A DNA stretch of 64,000 nucleotides from Penium margaritaceum (GCA_023375785.1 SZWC01004890.1:15227-79226); one strand, 5' to 3'. Numbered from the stretch's first letter, positions 30,780 through 42,461 are shown. The notes: generated from the sequence alone by a model not told the origin. Translations and numbers: made by a program.

Positions 30780-33700
30780 TAAAAAACCTGGATCATCAAC
30801 TCTGGGGCCACGCATCACATGACATCCTCCCATGAGGCCTTCAGTGTCCTTGGTCCCGTCACTGATGTGAATGGGGTTTGGACGGGTTTTGGTGAGGCGT
30901 TACCTGTTCGTGTTGTCGGCGTCATTCATTTTTGTGGTCTTGCTCGTGATGTCTTCGTGACTGATGTCCTCTTTGTCCCTGGCCTTGAGCTCAGCCTCCT
31001 ATCTGTCACCGCCCTTAATTGCATGAGCATGGCCATTCTGCACTTGCGTGGTATGGGCACTGCATCATTGTGTCCGTCAGGTCGTGTCATTTTGCATGCC
31101 ACCGTCCGTGGCAGCTTGTGGCACATATCGCGCCTGTTTGCTTCTACCTGTGTTCCCTCCTCATCGGCCGACACTGGACACATTTTTGTTACTAGTGCGC
31201 TGTCTCTGCAGCGCACATGTCTCCTGCATCACCGCCTCTGTTACATCCACTATGCCACTATTGATAGCATGCTTTGCACGCAACCAGCCACGAGCCTTGA
31301 CCCAGCCTCCTTTCCTCTATCGTTTCCCACCGAGTGCATTGATCACGCTCAGGGGAAGATTCATCATTCCACCTACCCCCTCTTCGCCTCTCGAGCGACA
31401 ACCCTGCTTGACTTGGTCCACTGTGATGTCATGGGTCCCCTCCCAAAAGAGTCAGTCGGCGAGCACGGTCGTTATGTCCTAACACTTACGGACGGCTATT
31501 CTCTCTATCGTTGGGTCTTTTGCCTTCAGCAGAAGAGCAAAATTACTCCCACCATTCACGAATTGTCCATGCTAACCGCGAGTGTGGTCTCCCCCTCCAC
31601 TGCTTCCATTCCAATCGCGGGGGTGAGTTTCTGGTGGAGGCCACACTCTTCCTTGACTCCCGTGGTGTCCATCACGAGACGTTGGCGCCTTACACGCCTG
31701 CCCAGAACAACATCTCTGAGCATTAGAACCGCACCATGGCCGCGGTCCACACCATGCGGGTTGAATCTAGAATCTCTGATGGCTTCTACTTTGAGGCCAT
31801 GACCTACATGACCTATTCTGGAACCGGATTCCTCACGGACTTAATCCTCATTAGACCACACCATACTCGCACTGGTGTGGAGAGCGAGCCGACCTGAATC
31901 CGGCCCGGGTCTAGGCTGCGTACCCATCATGTGGTTGCCTACCCCACATCAAGGTGGCAAGCTCAAACCTCGCGACCGTCCCTGCACCTTCCTTGCCATC
32001 TTGCATCGGTTGAAAGCATGGCGTTATGGGGATCCCACCGAGCACTGCATCATTGAGTCCCGGGGTGCCCTCTTCTTTAAGGGCAAGTTTTCCCACTACC
32101 TCGTTCGCACCTGCGCATCGATGTTCCTCCCGTCGTATGGGGGATTGGTGGGTTCGTCCTCCGTCTAGCCGCGTCCGGGCGTTCCATCGTCTGCGCTCAT
32201 GGGTCCGTTTGTGCTCGTCTCTACCCCTTCCGTGTCCGCCAGTCCCTCAGAGCAAGCTGCCCCATCAGTGTCTGACAGCCTCTTAGAGCCGGCTGTCCAG
32301 TTGTGCCCGCTAGCCCCTCAGGGCCGGCTGCCCCATCCGTGTCCGCCAGCCCCTCACGTTTGGCCGCCCCGTTAGTGTCCGCCAGCCCCTCAGGACCGGG
32401 TGCCCTGTCTGTGTCTGCCAGCCCCTCATGTCCGGCCGCCCCTCTGTGTCTACTAGTCCCTCAGGGCCGGCTGCCCCGTCTGTGTCCGCCAACCCCTTAG
32501 AGCCGGCTGTCCCGTCCGTGTCGACCACCTCCTCACGGCTGGCTGCCCCGTCCGTGTCTGCCAGCTCCTCAAGGCCGGCTGCCCCATCCGTGTCCGCCAG
32601 CCCCTAAAGGCCGGCTGCCTTGTCCGTATCAGCGCGCTCCACACCTGGCCCGGGCGGGAGCCTTCGACCCAGGCCGAGAGTGAGCACTCAGGCTGCCTCC
32701 TCACGTCCTCTCGCACCACGACCCCCTGTCATCCAACGAGAATCCTCACCTCATTTCAGACCGACTTCCACATTCATGAGTGGGGATCTCGGCACCAAGG
32801 CACTTGGCTTGGCCACACTGTCAGTCATCACTGACCTACATCCAGGGTCAGCTTTGAGCTATGCCTTGCTCCATCAGGAGCACCGGTATGCCATAACGGC
32901 CACACTCACACGAATACCACCAGGGGCATAGGACGTGCACGCCCTCAGTGTCCGCCCCACAGAGCGACCAGAGGACCCACTCACCCTACATGAGGGTCGG
33001 GCGTCTCCCGAGGCCGTCCACTGGGAGGCTGCATGCACCGACGAGCTCGCCACCATTCGACAACATCATGTCTATGAGCTCGTCAGCCTCCCCCCGGGTC
33101 GTAAGGCCATCGGCCCCAAGTGGGTTCTCTTGCAAAAGTGGAAGCTAGACGGGTTCCAGGACAAGTACAAGGCCCGTCTCACAACCAAGGGGTTTGCTCA
33201 GATCCTTAGGATCGACTATGACCAGATCTTCACCCCGGTCGGTTGGTTCTCCACCAGATGGGGTGTTGTTTAGCCTGGTTTCCCACCACAGGTGGGAACT
33301 GCATCAAATGGATGTGCGCAACGCCTTTCTCCATGGCTCACTGGAGGGCGAGGAGCTCTACATGGTGCAGCCTCTAGGCTTTGACGATGGCTCCGGTAAG
33401 GTTTGGAAGCTATGGAAGGCCCTCTATGGCTTGAAGCAATCAATGTGCTTCTCAAACCAGGAGATCAATTGTACGCTTCTCAGCAGCTGCCTCCTTTGCA
33501 GCTTTGCCGACCCCGTGCTATTTATCAGTCCGTGACGTTAGACCCTCATCGCTATGTCGACGACATGCTCATCACATCGCCGGATGCAGCTGCCATCCAT
33601 CGGGTCAAGGATTTACTATATGCTGCCTACCAGATGAAGGACCTCAGGCCAGCATGAGTCTTTCTAGGTATGGAGCTTGAGCATGATTGCTTTGTGGGCA

Positions 33701-34510
33701 TCCTGCATGTCCATCAGGCCGCCTATGTCCAGACCTTGTCCAGGCACTTCGATGAGGACCTGCCCCTTGTGCCAAGAGCATCCTCACCCATGTCACCTGA
33801 TGGTCAGACGATTTTCAAGAGCTCTGATCTAGCCGTGGTGGGGGAGCCAGTAGATGTGGCCAATCTACCACGTATTTGTGCATCATCGGGTCACTAATGT
33901 TCCTAGCAACAATGACACGTCGACACATTGCGTTCATCGTGAACCTCCTTGCACATTTTTCTCAGGAGCTAGATCACCTCCACTTTGAGGCTACAATCCG
34001 AGTACTGTGCTACATCATTTATTCCCCACGATGAGGCCTCATGTTCCGTTAACAGCCGTCTGTTGTGGCAACAGGATACACCAACAGTGACTAGGCCGGC
34101 AGTCCAGACGGTAAGAGTCGTACAGGCTGGATCTTCGCTGTTGGCAGAACGACTGTATCCTGGCGCACCGGCAAGCAAGGTTGCATTGTGTGCAGCATTG
34201 ATGAGGCTAAGTATGTGGCCCTTGGTTCTGTTGCTTGTGAGAGCCTATGGCTGCACCGCCTGTTGTCCGAGTTGTGTCACTTAGTCCCGTCCACCACATT
34301 GCACTGTGACAATGAAAGTGACGTGGCCATTGCTGACAACGACAGTATGCATCACACTTGCACAAAGCACATCAATGTCGAGTATCACTATGTGCATTTG
34401 TTGTTACATTACGGCAGAATCAGCATTGTGTGGTTTAGATAGGATGGCAGTTGGCTGATTTTCTGACCAAGGCACTAAAACGTGACTCGTTCAAAAAGGT
34501 TGTGAGTGCA
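30780..34510 (+). pseudogene. Copia E pol remnants: protease, integrase, RT, RNase H
   Basis: Protease motif NSGATHHMTSS near 30,795-30,830. GAG-pre-integrase LLHHRLCYIHYATIDSM near 31,215-31,270 and IDHAQGKIHHSTY near 31,340. Integrase entry LVHCDVMGPLPKESVGEHGR near 31,415. Integrase C-terminal part 31,875-32,170. A 36-bp minisatellite fills the linker (32,232-32,628). RT motifs KYKARLTTKGFAQILRIDYD and QMDVRNAFLHGSLEGEELYM at 33,160-33,370, YVDDMLITSPDAAAIHRVK at 33,555-33,610. RNase H motifs HCDNESDVAIADND and HHTCTKHINVEYHYVHLLL at 34,300-34,400 and DFLTKALKRDSFKK near 34,455. Interrupted many times. Confidence 0.8.
32232..32628 (+). repeat. 36-bp minisatellite, about 11 units, in the copia E integrase-RT linker
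   Basis: Diverged units built on GTGTCCGCCAGCCCCTCAGG plus GCCGGCTGCCCCATCC. In one frame they give a 12-residue Ser/Ala/Pro repeat (SASPSGPAAPSV). Unit length stays at 36, a multiple of three. Confidence 0.85.
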
Positions 34511-34590
34511 GTCAGTGTACGTCCGTGAGGTTCTCTCTGTCCCTGTCCGTTTGGTCTTAGTGCTCTCTGCTCGTCCATGTGCACTGCCCC

Positions 34591-34607
34591 TGTGAGTCAT
34601 GGGGGAG
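34591..34607 (+). other. Polypurine tract region of copia E
   Basis: CATGGGGGAG directly before the 3' LTR start TGTTGG at 34,608. The same CATGGGGGAG precedes the 3' LTR of G. Confidence 0.7.
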
Positions 34608-34698
34608 TGTTGGTTTTTTTCTCACATCTCTCACGTGTACTCTGTTGTGTCCTTCCGGCTTGTGTACATTGGGGTGCAGATGACTGACGGCGAGACAC
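34608..34698 (+). repeat. 3' LTR of copia E, first part
   Basis: Matches the first 90 or so bases of 26,513-27,389. It continues at 40,983 on the other side of element F. Confidence 0.85.
34694..34698. repeat. Left target duplication of copia F
   Basis: GACAC, repeated at 40,978-40,982. The 5' LTR of E shows the uninterrupted site. Confidence 0.85.
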
Positions 34699-35303
34699 TA
34701 AAGGGAATGAGACAAATCTATTGCAACTTGTTTCGTCCAAAACGGTGCTAATTTGAGTGAGTTAGGGTTGGGTAAAGGGCGGCCATGGATCCGCCGTCGC
34801 ACAAAAAACTACAAGTGCTAAGAATAAGCAGAGAGGAGCTCTACGGGGTTGGACTGGCTGATCGAGCCCACTCGTCGGCCGGCGAGCTTCGCTCGCCGGC
34901 GCTCATTTTCCAGGTGCGCGGAAATGCCGCGCACGACTTTAAATCTGGCTCTAGGCCGGTTCCACGTTTGTGCATAACCTACGATAGTCAGAAATACCCA
35001 ACCTCGACTTTGAGGTCACATCTAGGTCTGCGAACGCAAGCATCAGGCATGCAGGATCAAATAAAAGACAGGGCCACACTAGGTCCCCAATGGCTAATCT
35101 AGCAGTAGTCTTGGCTGAATGGCTCGAGCTGGGGCATTGCTGCCAAGAGGAAAACGAGCACAGGAGAGGGAGCGAAGTGGATGTCTGGTGTGCTCAGTGC
35201 TGACGCACGCGCTCACTGTGCGTCGCTTCCGCTCTCAGAGTCAGAAAGCCCTGCACACTCATGGCCACCGTTGAGTTCTACATATACACAGGGAGGATTA
35301 ACA
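34699..35303 (-). repeat. 3' LTR of copia F
   Basis: Collinear with 40,376-40,977. It holds a GC-rich foldback (CGGCGAGC-TTC-GCTCGCCG) near 34,890-34,910, also present in the other LTR. Confidence 0.9.
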
Positions 35304-35314
35304 CGCCCCCTTGG
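35304..35314 (-). other. Polypurine tract of copia F
   Basis: The minus strand reads CCAAGGGGGCG next to the LTR border at 35,303. Confidence 0.6.
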
Positions 35315-35339
35315 CCATGTGTGCAGAGGGGGCACAGCC

Positions 35340-38300
35340 AAGATGATGGAGTTGGAGTTGCAGTGCGGTTGAGGGAAGTGCTTTAGTGAGGAAATCTGCC
35401 AGTTGTGCATCCCCGCTGATAGGCTGGACTTGAATGGCTCCTGATTCCACTGCCTCACAGACGAAGTGATGTTTGATGTTAATGTGCTTTGTGCGTGGAT
35501 GCAACACACCATCATTTGCGGCAATGATGCGTGCGGCGGAGCTGTCGCTGTGCAGTGGGACCGCTTGCACATTCAGACCCAATTCCTCCAGCAGGCGTGC
35601 CAGCCAGATGCCCTCACACGCTGCTTCACCCAATGCCATGTACTCTGCTTCTGCCACACTGCGCGCCACGCAGGACTGTTTTGCACTTCGCCACGACACA
35701 GCCGTACCCCACAGACGAAACACATACCCACCATGACTACGGGCCTGACGGTCTCGCGCATAGTCGCTGTCACAAAACCCATCCAGCAAGCGACACGCCG
35801 TGGGAGCAAAGACCAACCGAAAGCCAGCAGTGTCCAGCACGTAGCGCAGCAGTTTCAGCAGTGCTTTGTGATGTGCGCTGCGAGGTTGTTGGCCAAATTG
35901 AGCCAGCACATTGACTGCACAGGAAATGTCTGGACGTGTGGTGGATGCAAGGTAGGATAGGCTGCCAGTAATCTGTCGGTACAGTGTAGGATCACAGTCC
36001 GGACCGTAGTCAGTGGTGCGTGCATCCAGTAAGTGCCAACACCTTCCACAGCAGCACTCACCGATGAGCCCTGATGTGTACACTCGTACACATCAGGGCT
36101 CATCAGTGAGTGCTGCTGTGGAAGGTGTTGTATGAGGTGTTGAAAACGACCAGTGAGATGTGCCAGAAACCGTCCCTGATGCAATGCGAGTTTGCATGCA
36201 GATCTGTCTCTGATGATAGTCATGCCCAAGAAGTTGTTTGCCTCCCCCAAATCCGTCATGTTGTAGTTCTCAGTGAGTAGGGCCTTTGTGCGTGTGATGA
36301 CAGAGAGCGACGGAGACAAGAGCAACAAGTTATCGACATAGACCAACAGCACGACAGGTACTCCATCGTCCCAGCGTAGAAAGCAGGAAGGATCACACAC
36401 ACTCTGTGTGAATTCCCCAGTCATGAGAGTGTGGCTAATCTCTTTGTTCCAACACCAAGGTGCTTGCTTCAGTCCATAAAGAGCTTTAAGCAGCAACCAG
36501 ACGCGATCTGTTTCATCCTCAAACCCTTCTGTCTGTTTGACATACAGTTCCTCCTCCAGAGGGCCATTCAGAAATGTGCTCTTGACGTCCATTTGATGAA
36601 TCTCCCAGTCTTCATGGGCCGCCATGCCCAACAGTACTCTGCCAGTGCCATACTTGCCTACTGGGGCATAAGTGTCAGTGAAATCTTGTCCTGGAACTTG
36701 ATGGAACCCCTTTGCTACCAACCTGGCTTTGTATTCTTCTATTAGGCCAGCCAGGTTCCTCTTCAGCTTGAAGACCCACTTCACATCTATGGCCTTTCGG
36801 CCAGGTGGAAGAGGCACAACCTCGAACACCTTATGCTCCAAGAGAGCGTTGATCTCGGCAGCCATGACCTTCTCCCACTCAGGTGCTTCAGGGCGCCCCC
36901 TTGCCTCAGACAGGGTCAGGGGCTCCACCTGTTGGTGCTGTGTGGAGTTGGGACCAGTCATGTGATAGAACTGTCGATAGTTGACGCGTGGGATGTCCCT
37001 CAAGGCACGTTTCACAGGTTCGGGTGCAGGTGTGACGGTTTTTCCCGAATCTGTGGGAGCATCACCTCGCAGCCCAGGGGGTGACTGAGGCGCACTTGAC
37101 TCTTTGCTTGCCAGATCAGTGGGTGTTAGGAGCTCTCTCGGCACAGAGTTGTTCTCACCCTGCTTTTGTGCCACAGTACGTGTGGGAACTGTGACTGGTT
37201 GTGGGACAAGCACTGGAATGCTTACATAGTGGGGGTAGTGCTCAGGGTTATTCAGGTTGGGCACGTGCCGCAAGGTGCGGAATTGCTTGGACGCCATGTG
37301 CTCCAGGAACGAAGCATCTCGACTCTCAAGGAAGCTGTGACTCGTGGGGTCCCAGAACCTCCACGCCTTTGACGCATGTGACACACCAACAAAGACACAC
37401 CACCGACCTCTAGGACTCAATTTGTGTTCGCGTTATGGTTTGGAGAACCAGATGCAGGCCATGGTACCCCAGACTCGGGCAGGACGTAAATTCGCTTTTT
37501 CCTTAAACCATCATTCCCAAGGTGTAACTGACCGGGGCAGTGAGCCTTGCGGAACTCTGTTCCACACCCAGGTGATGTACTTCACTGCTTCCTCCCAAAA
37601 CCCAAAGGACAAACCTGACTCCCTCAGTAGCGTGCGTAGGGCATCACAAAGTGTTTTGTGCCATCTCTCGGCTACCCCATTTTTCTGGGGAGTGTACGGC
37701 GCAGTGGTCTGATGTTCTATTCCTTGTGCCTTGAGGGCTGCAGTCAGTGGGCCCATGAACTCTCCCCCTCTATCAGTCCGTAGCTTCAGCAACTTGCACT
37801 TTGTCTGCCGCTCTGTAAGGGGTATCCACTCTGTGATGGCCTGGAGAGTGTCTGACTTTGACTTGAGCAGGAACACCCAACGGAAACGACTGAAGTCATC
37901 TGTCAGTGTCAGAAAGTACTGTGACCCATACTGGACTGAGTGCACGGGCATCGGTCCAGTCAGATCAGCATGGACCAGTTGCAGAGGTGCAGTGCTGTCC
38001 CTGTCTGACTTAAGAAAAGTCTGTCTATGAGCCTTGCCCTCATGGCACTCCAGACATGTGTCTGATTTGAGTCCATGAGGGCAATCCTCCTGAGTGATGC
38101 CTCGTGCTCATGAGTGCTTTTGCATGTCTGTGATGAGATCTGTGTGAATGTGTGCCAGGCGTCTGTGAAGGAGATCTGTATGCTTTGCATCTGTCGTGGT
38201 GACAACGTGAGCCTGTGGGCAGTGCGAGTGAGTGGGAACCAGGGGAAAGAGAGTCAGGCGATACAGCATGTTAGCATGCAAGGACCCATCCACCAACAAA

Positions 38301-38480
38301 TTCCCAGTCGAATCATAAAGCATGCATCTTTGCTGCTGCATCACTGTGGACACATTGGCTTGGCGATCCAGCTGCCCACCGGACAATGCGTTCACTCGCA
38401 ACTTGGGCGCATACAAGACGCCAGTCAGCCAGATCACTCCCCCAGGTGCCTGCAGTGCCACCGTCCCCACACCCTCCACC
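35340..38480 (-). pseudogene. Copia F pol remnants: GAG-pre-integrase, integrase, RT, RNase H
   Basis: Minus strand: a post-protease block (GVLYAPKLRVNALS, LLHRRLAHIHTDLITD) at 38,110-38,470; integrase core with RTDRGGEFMGPLTAALKAQG and NGVAERWHKTLCDALRTLL at 37,511-37,951; integrase C-terminal block SPRGRWCVFVGVSHASKAWR near 37,360-37,420; RT with KAIDVKWVFKLKRNL, ARLVAKGFHQVPGQDFTD, QMDVKSTFLNGPLEEELYVK at 36,540-36,830 and LLVYVDNLLLLSPSL near 36,310-36,350; RNase H with ITGSLSYLASTTRPDISCAV and SDYARDRQARSHGGYVFRLW, then KHINIKHHFVCEAV and DFLTKALPS at 35,380-35,980. One of the longest open stretches in the window (about 1.5 kb) lies here, yet the gene is broken. Confidence 0.85.
36037..36130. 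repeat. 45-bp-arm inverted repeat inside copia F
   Basis: Arms 36,037-36,081 and 36,086-36,130 match at 44 of 45 positions around the 4-base loop ACTC. It lies between the RT and RNase H parts of F. Confidence 0.95.
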
Positions 38481-38599
38481 GCTAAGACCTTCCAGAAAAG
38501 GTTTTCACTCCTTCAACATCATCCACGGCATACAGTGACGCAAACAGCTGCCTGTGCGGGGACATGTGGTGCGATGCAGTGGTGTCATACAACCATTCA

Positions 38600-39860
38600 T
38601 GCATGGGAAGAGCATGCGATGTGGTAACGTGCGTATGCCCAAGCCGCTGACCTGACGCCGGTATCGCGGCGGTCGGCTCGGGGGGCTGAAGCTTTATGGG
38701 AGCAGTCCAGCCAACAGGAGGTGGTGGAGCTGGCTGCTAAGCGTCTGCCATCTCTAAATAAACACGCTGTGCCCACGCAGGTGCAGGAACCGGTGTAGCG
38801 GAGTATGGTGGCACGTAGAACGGCCCTTGGTACTGCGGTGGTGGTCCCTGATAGAACGGCGACGGTAGTCCCTGGGGCACTGGGAACACCACAGGCAGCT
38901 GCAGTGAGGGTGCTGCAAATGTGGCTGCTCTGAACAGAGCCGGTGCGTGTGGTCCCATGGGAGATGACCTCGACCAGGCAGGGGGCTGTAGCTGCTGACT
39001 GAGCTGAGGGCGGTGAACCTGCTACGGCTGATAAGACTGTTGTTGTGCAAGAGAATTCATGATGCGCTGCAACTGTGGGCACGCCCGCCAATAGTGTCCG
39101 GCCTGCCCGCAGTAGTTGCAGGTGCGTTCTCCTGCACCCCGACCGCGACCGCGCCCTCTGCTTGATTGTCCTCCTCTCCCCCCTCCACCTTGTCCACCTC
39201 CTGCACCCGAGCCTGGAGATGATCCTGGCACTGCATGGTGAACAAAGGCGCTGGCAGTGGGGGTCTCGGCGTCGCGTGCTTCCCCACGCAGAATGTCTTC
39301 GTAGTGACATAATTCCTCAAAAACCTCCGCCAGATCCGTGGCCTCGATGTCGGTGACACATAGCCTCCTCAACAGCGCCCGCCGGAACTCCCTGTACGGT
39401 TCGCCCAGATGAAGTAAAATTGAGTCCAACCACTCCAACACCAAGCAAGGTACCCCAAGCCCCAGAATGTGGCGGCGGATGTCCATTGTTGTGTCCCAGT
39501 ATTCTGCGATGGGCGCTCCTGGCTTGGGGTACAGCCTGCGCAGCTTGTCGCGAAGTGTAATGACCAGGGCCATACCCCATTCCTCCTGCCGGGTGGAGAG
39601 ATGCTGCTACGCCTCATAGGGTCGAGGGGCTCCGCTAAGTGGGTTTGCGGGATCCTCGCCCTTTCCTCCAAACTGGAGGTGACGGATGGCATAGGCTTGA
39701 TCATAGGGCAACGCCCGCGTGAGGGGATTGAACACACGAAGAATCACTCGCTCGTCTGCATCCTCCACCGCTGGTGCCAGGTAAACTTCCTCAAATCCGT
39801 GCTCGACGGCCCACGCAAGAAAATTTTCCTTCCATGCGAGGAAATCTCGCATGCCAAGCA
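38600..39860 (-). pseudogene. Copia F gag remnant
   Basis: Minus strand: FLAWKENFLAWAVEHGFEEV at 39,790-39,850, then a UBN2-type gag block (TLRDKLRRLYPKPGAPIAEY, FEELCHYEDILRGEARDAET) at 39,260-39,570, a Gly/Arg-rich run, and one CCHC knuckle (CNYCGQAGHYWRACP) near 39,080-39,125. A Pro/Gln-rich tail runs to about 38,720. In copia elements this protein packages the RNA. Interrupted. Confidence 0.75.
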
Positions 39861-40363
39861 GAGGGGGGGAGAGGTCCTTTTACGTCATAACCTTGGACAG
39901 CTCCTCCCAGGTTACTGTCGTGGCGGGTTGGTTGGAGGGCTGGCTGCCGTTGGGGTTAGAGCCGCCCCCTTGGTTTGAGGAGCCCGAATTACTCATGGCT
40001 TCCATCCACACCCTCCTCCCCCTCAACAAAGGGGGTGAGTGGTCTCTAGTGCTCTGCCGCTCCTGCTACTACTGTTGCGCTGCTGTTGCTGCTGCTGCGG
40101 CTGCTTTGATGGCCGCCCCACTCACAGGCGTCTCACGGGACGTGGCGACTTGGCGGTCAATGCCCCCAAGCTGATGCGATCTGCACCTCTTTCGCTCCTC
40201 CCTGACTGCGCAGGGTCTGGCGAGCCCTGCGCGACCTGCTTTGACGGTCCAGGCCTACTGCAGCAGCGGCAAACGGCGCCGTTGCCGTTCAGGGCCGTTT
40301 TGAGGGCCGTCCGTCCATTTCACGAGTCCCACTCTCTAGCGTTCACCACGCCCAGCGCTCTGT
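39861..40363 (-). other. Copia F leader
   Basis: About 0.5 kb between primer-binding site and gag, with only a short GCTGTTGCTGCTGCTGC stretch near 40,080-40,105. It lacks the long triplet tract and palindrome array of the G/J family. Confidence 0.6.
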
Positions 40364-40375
40364 GCTCTGATACCA
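40364..40375 (-). other. Primer-binding site of copia F
   Basis: The minus strand reads TGGTATCAGAGC, exactly adjoining the LTR edge. Confidence 0.85.
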
Positions 40376-40977
40376 TGAAGGGAATGAGGCGAATCTATTG
40401 CAACTTGTTTCGTCCAAAACGGTGCTGATTTGAGTGAGTTAGGGTTGGGTAAAGGGTGGCCATGGATCCGCCGTCGCACAAAAACACTACAATTGCTAGG
40501 AGTAAGCAGAGAGCAACTCTACGTGGTGGGACTGGCTGCTCGAGCCCACTCGCCGGCGAGCGAGGCTCGCCGGCGCTCGTTTTCCAGGTGCGCGGAAATG
40601 CCGCGCACGACCTTAAATCCGGCTCTAGGCCGGTTCCAGGTTTGTGCACAACCTACCTCAGTCAGAAATACCCAGCCTCCACTTTGAGGTCACATCTAGG
40701 TCTGCGAACGCAAGCATCAGGCATGCAGGATCAAATAAAAGACAGGGCCACACTAGGTCCCCAATGGCTAATCTAGCAGTAGTCTTGGCTGAACGGCTGG
40801 AGCTGGGGCATTGCTGCCAAGAGGAAAACAAGCACAGGAGAGGGAGCGAAGTGGATGTCTGGTGTGCTCATTGCTGACGCACGCGCTCACTGTGCGTCGC
40901 TTCCACTCTAAGAGTCAGCAAGCCCTGCACACTCATGGCCACCGCAGAGTTGTACATGTATACAGGGAGGATTAACA
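40376..40977 (-). repeat. 5' LTR of copia F
   Basis: Collinear with 34,699-35,303. The minus-strand start is TGTTAATCC. An 11-bp-arm GC hairpin lies at 40,551-40,575. Confidence 0.9.
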
Positions 40978-40982
40978 GACAC
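40978..40982. repeat. Right target duplication of copia F
   Basis: GACAC, matching 34,694-34,698. Confidence 0.85.
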
Positions 40983-41746
40983 AACGCTGATGGAGTGTCG
41001 TCCGGTGGAGCCGACGCACGCTGAGCCTACACGCAGTTTGCTGGACCCTCCTCCCTCCTTTGTGCTCAGGTCCATCGGCAAGACCTCCTCGGCAGTCGTG
41101 CCGCTGGCAGGCACTGTCGCTGCATATGCTTCCTGTACACGTCCAGCACCGTGTCTGACTGTACTATTGTGTTCGCAGCGCTATGTCATGCCTAAGGTCC
41201 AAGTTTCATGATATTCTGGCACTGTTGGTACTAGGGATTAGCGTAGACGCTGCCTGGGTTCAAGCAGCCATAACTCCTCAATGTTCTTTTTCTAGCTGAT
41301 TCTGACTGCACGACTGCGTTCGTAGCATGCATGTTATGGTATGGTCCAGTTTTCAGGCAAAATGGACGACGCCCAGGTTTTGGCTGTCGGCCGTCTGGCG
41401 GGGCTCACCGTCAAAACCTGCCTGGCTGTAAACAGAGCTATTTTCTGATTGGCTGGTGAACTGAGTAACAATTCCTATAGAGTTGGGGGAGGCTAGTTCT
41501 TGAAGGGGTCTCCCATTGTCTCTCATTCTTGTTTTTTAATCAGTCATTTCAGTTTTCAGCTGCTTTGTGCCGCTAACACTGGCGTGCGCATCTCTGAGTA
41601 ACAGACCCAGAGCACTCAGACTTGGACTCTAGAGGAACAGACTGAGGGGCCAACAGGCTGAGGGGGCAGCAACAATCGTGGAAGCCCGCACGCTGCATCA
41701 ACAACGCCACTGCCCCAATTTGCGCTTTAGAATACTTTCCATCTCC
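40983..41746 (+). repeat. 3' LTR of copia E, second part
   Basis: Collinear with 26,640-27,389 of the 5' LTR, with shared landmarks GACGCTGCCTGGGTT and CTGATTGGCTGGTGAACTGA in order. Confidence 0.85.
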
Positions 41747-41805
41747 GGTTGAGTCCTCGTGTTCGTGCGTAGTTGTGTTTAGTCGCGTCAGTCACACCTC
41801 GTGAC
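41747..41805. other. Flank of copia G, left part of an older repeat
   Basis: Short block between E and G. Together with 49,502 onward it is the pre-insertion site of G (duplication GTGAC at 41,801-41,805). No coding signal. Confidence 0.4.
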
Positions 41806-42449
41806 TGTTGTGATTTGTGACGTTCCTGTCAACCTCTACAATTTACTGTGACCACTCGGCTGTGTCCATACCCATGCAGAGCCCTGATGCGGACCCTGGT
41901 GGTACCGGTGCTAGCTCTGGTGGTGGACTACCAACTTGGAGCTGACCAACGAACGTCCCAGACCTCTGGACGCTGCCCGGGACCTCCTACAGTTTTTTCT
42001 ACAGCACGCAAGATTTCGTCAATGGACTGGCCGTGGGCCCGATTTGCATGTTTTGCATTGTGTGTCCGCCCTTTGATGCCAGATGCATGCATGTGACCAG
42101 TCGTAGCGTCCGGCTTGTGATGCTACAGGTCTAGGTTCAGACGGCATAGCGTTTTGACATGTCTGCGCTAAGTTACGGCCAAAACAATGGTTTTGGGCCG
42201 GTTTTAGGACAGATCTTTTGCTGCCGCGTGCAACACGTGCTGTGCGCCGCGGCAGGTACTTATGCCATGGACCTGTCATTTGTCATTTCTCTCTACAAAT
42301 TCTATTGAAGAATTATGACACTTTGCCTTGTGTCTCTTAGCCAGACCCTTGCCGTTGCGTGTACGACTTGTGACTGTCGTCACTGTCTGACAAGGCACTC
42401 ATGCCTAGTCAGTGACTGTGTCGCTAGGAACCTTCCATGCATCTTCTCA
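41806..42449 (+). repeat. 5' LTR of copia G (TGTTGTG family)
   Basis: 644 bp, starts TGTTGTGATT and ends CTTCTCA directly before the primer-binding site. Homologous to 48,859-49,501, 60,533-61,191, the solo LTR at 57,278-58,140 and the LTR of C. Confidence 0.93.
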
Positions 42450-42461
42450 TGGTATCAAAGC
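42450..42461 (+). other. Primer-binding site of copia G
   Basis: TGGTATCAAAGC, adjoining the LTR end. Initiator-Met type. Confidence 0.85.

Larger units (their letters stand above)
34699..40977 (-). mobile_element. Ty1/copia LTR retrotransposon fossil F, nested in the 3' LTR of E
   Basis: Full structure on the minus strand: 5' LTR 40,376-40,977, primer-binding site 40,364-40,375, short leader, gag, protease/GAG-pre-integrase, integrase, RT, RNase H, polypurine tract, 3' LTR 34,699-35,303. The 5-bp target duplication is GACAC. The LTRs (602 and 605 bp) differ by eye at roughly one base in fifteen, so F is old but younger than its host E. Broken in a handful of places. It carries a long internal inverted repeat at 36,037-36,130. 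Its gag and pol differ clearly from those of G and J, so it is a separate copia family. Confidence 0.9.
26513..41746 (+). mobile_element. Ty1/copia LTR retrotransposon fossil E, hosting element F
   Basis: 5' LTR 26,513-27,389, primer-binding site, CAG-rich leader, gag, protease, integrase, RT, RNase H, polypurine tract and a 3' LTR split in two (34,608-34,698 and 40,983-41,746) by element F. The two LTRs differ by eye at close to one base in ten, an old insertion. Broken in roughly ten places. No matching 5-bp target duplication flanks it: the left LTR abuts relic D directly, so that LTR may be shared with D or the left border may be recombined. Confidence 0.8.

Noticed and set aside
40551-40575. 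Bacterial-type terminator in the F LTR
   Set aside because: Eukaryotic context and no T-run after the stem.
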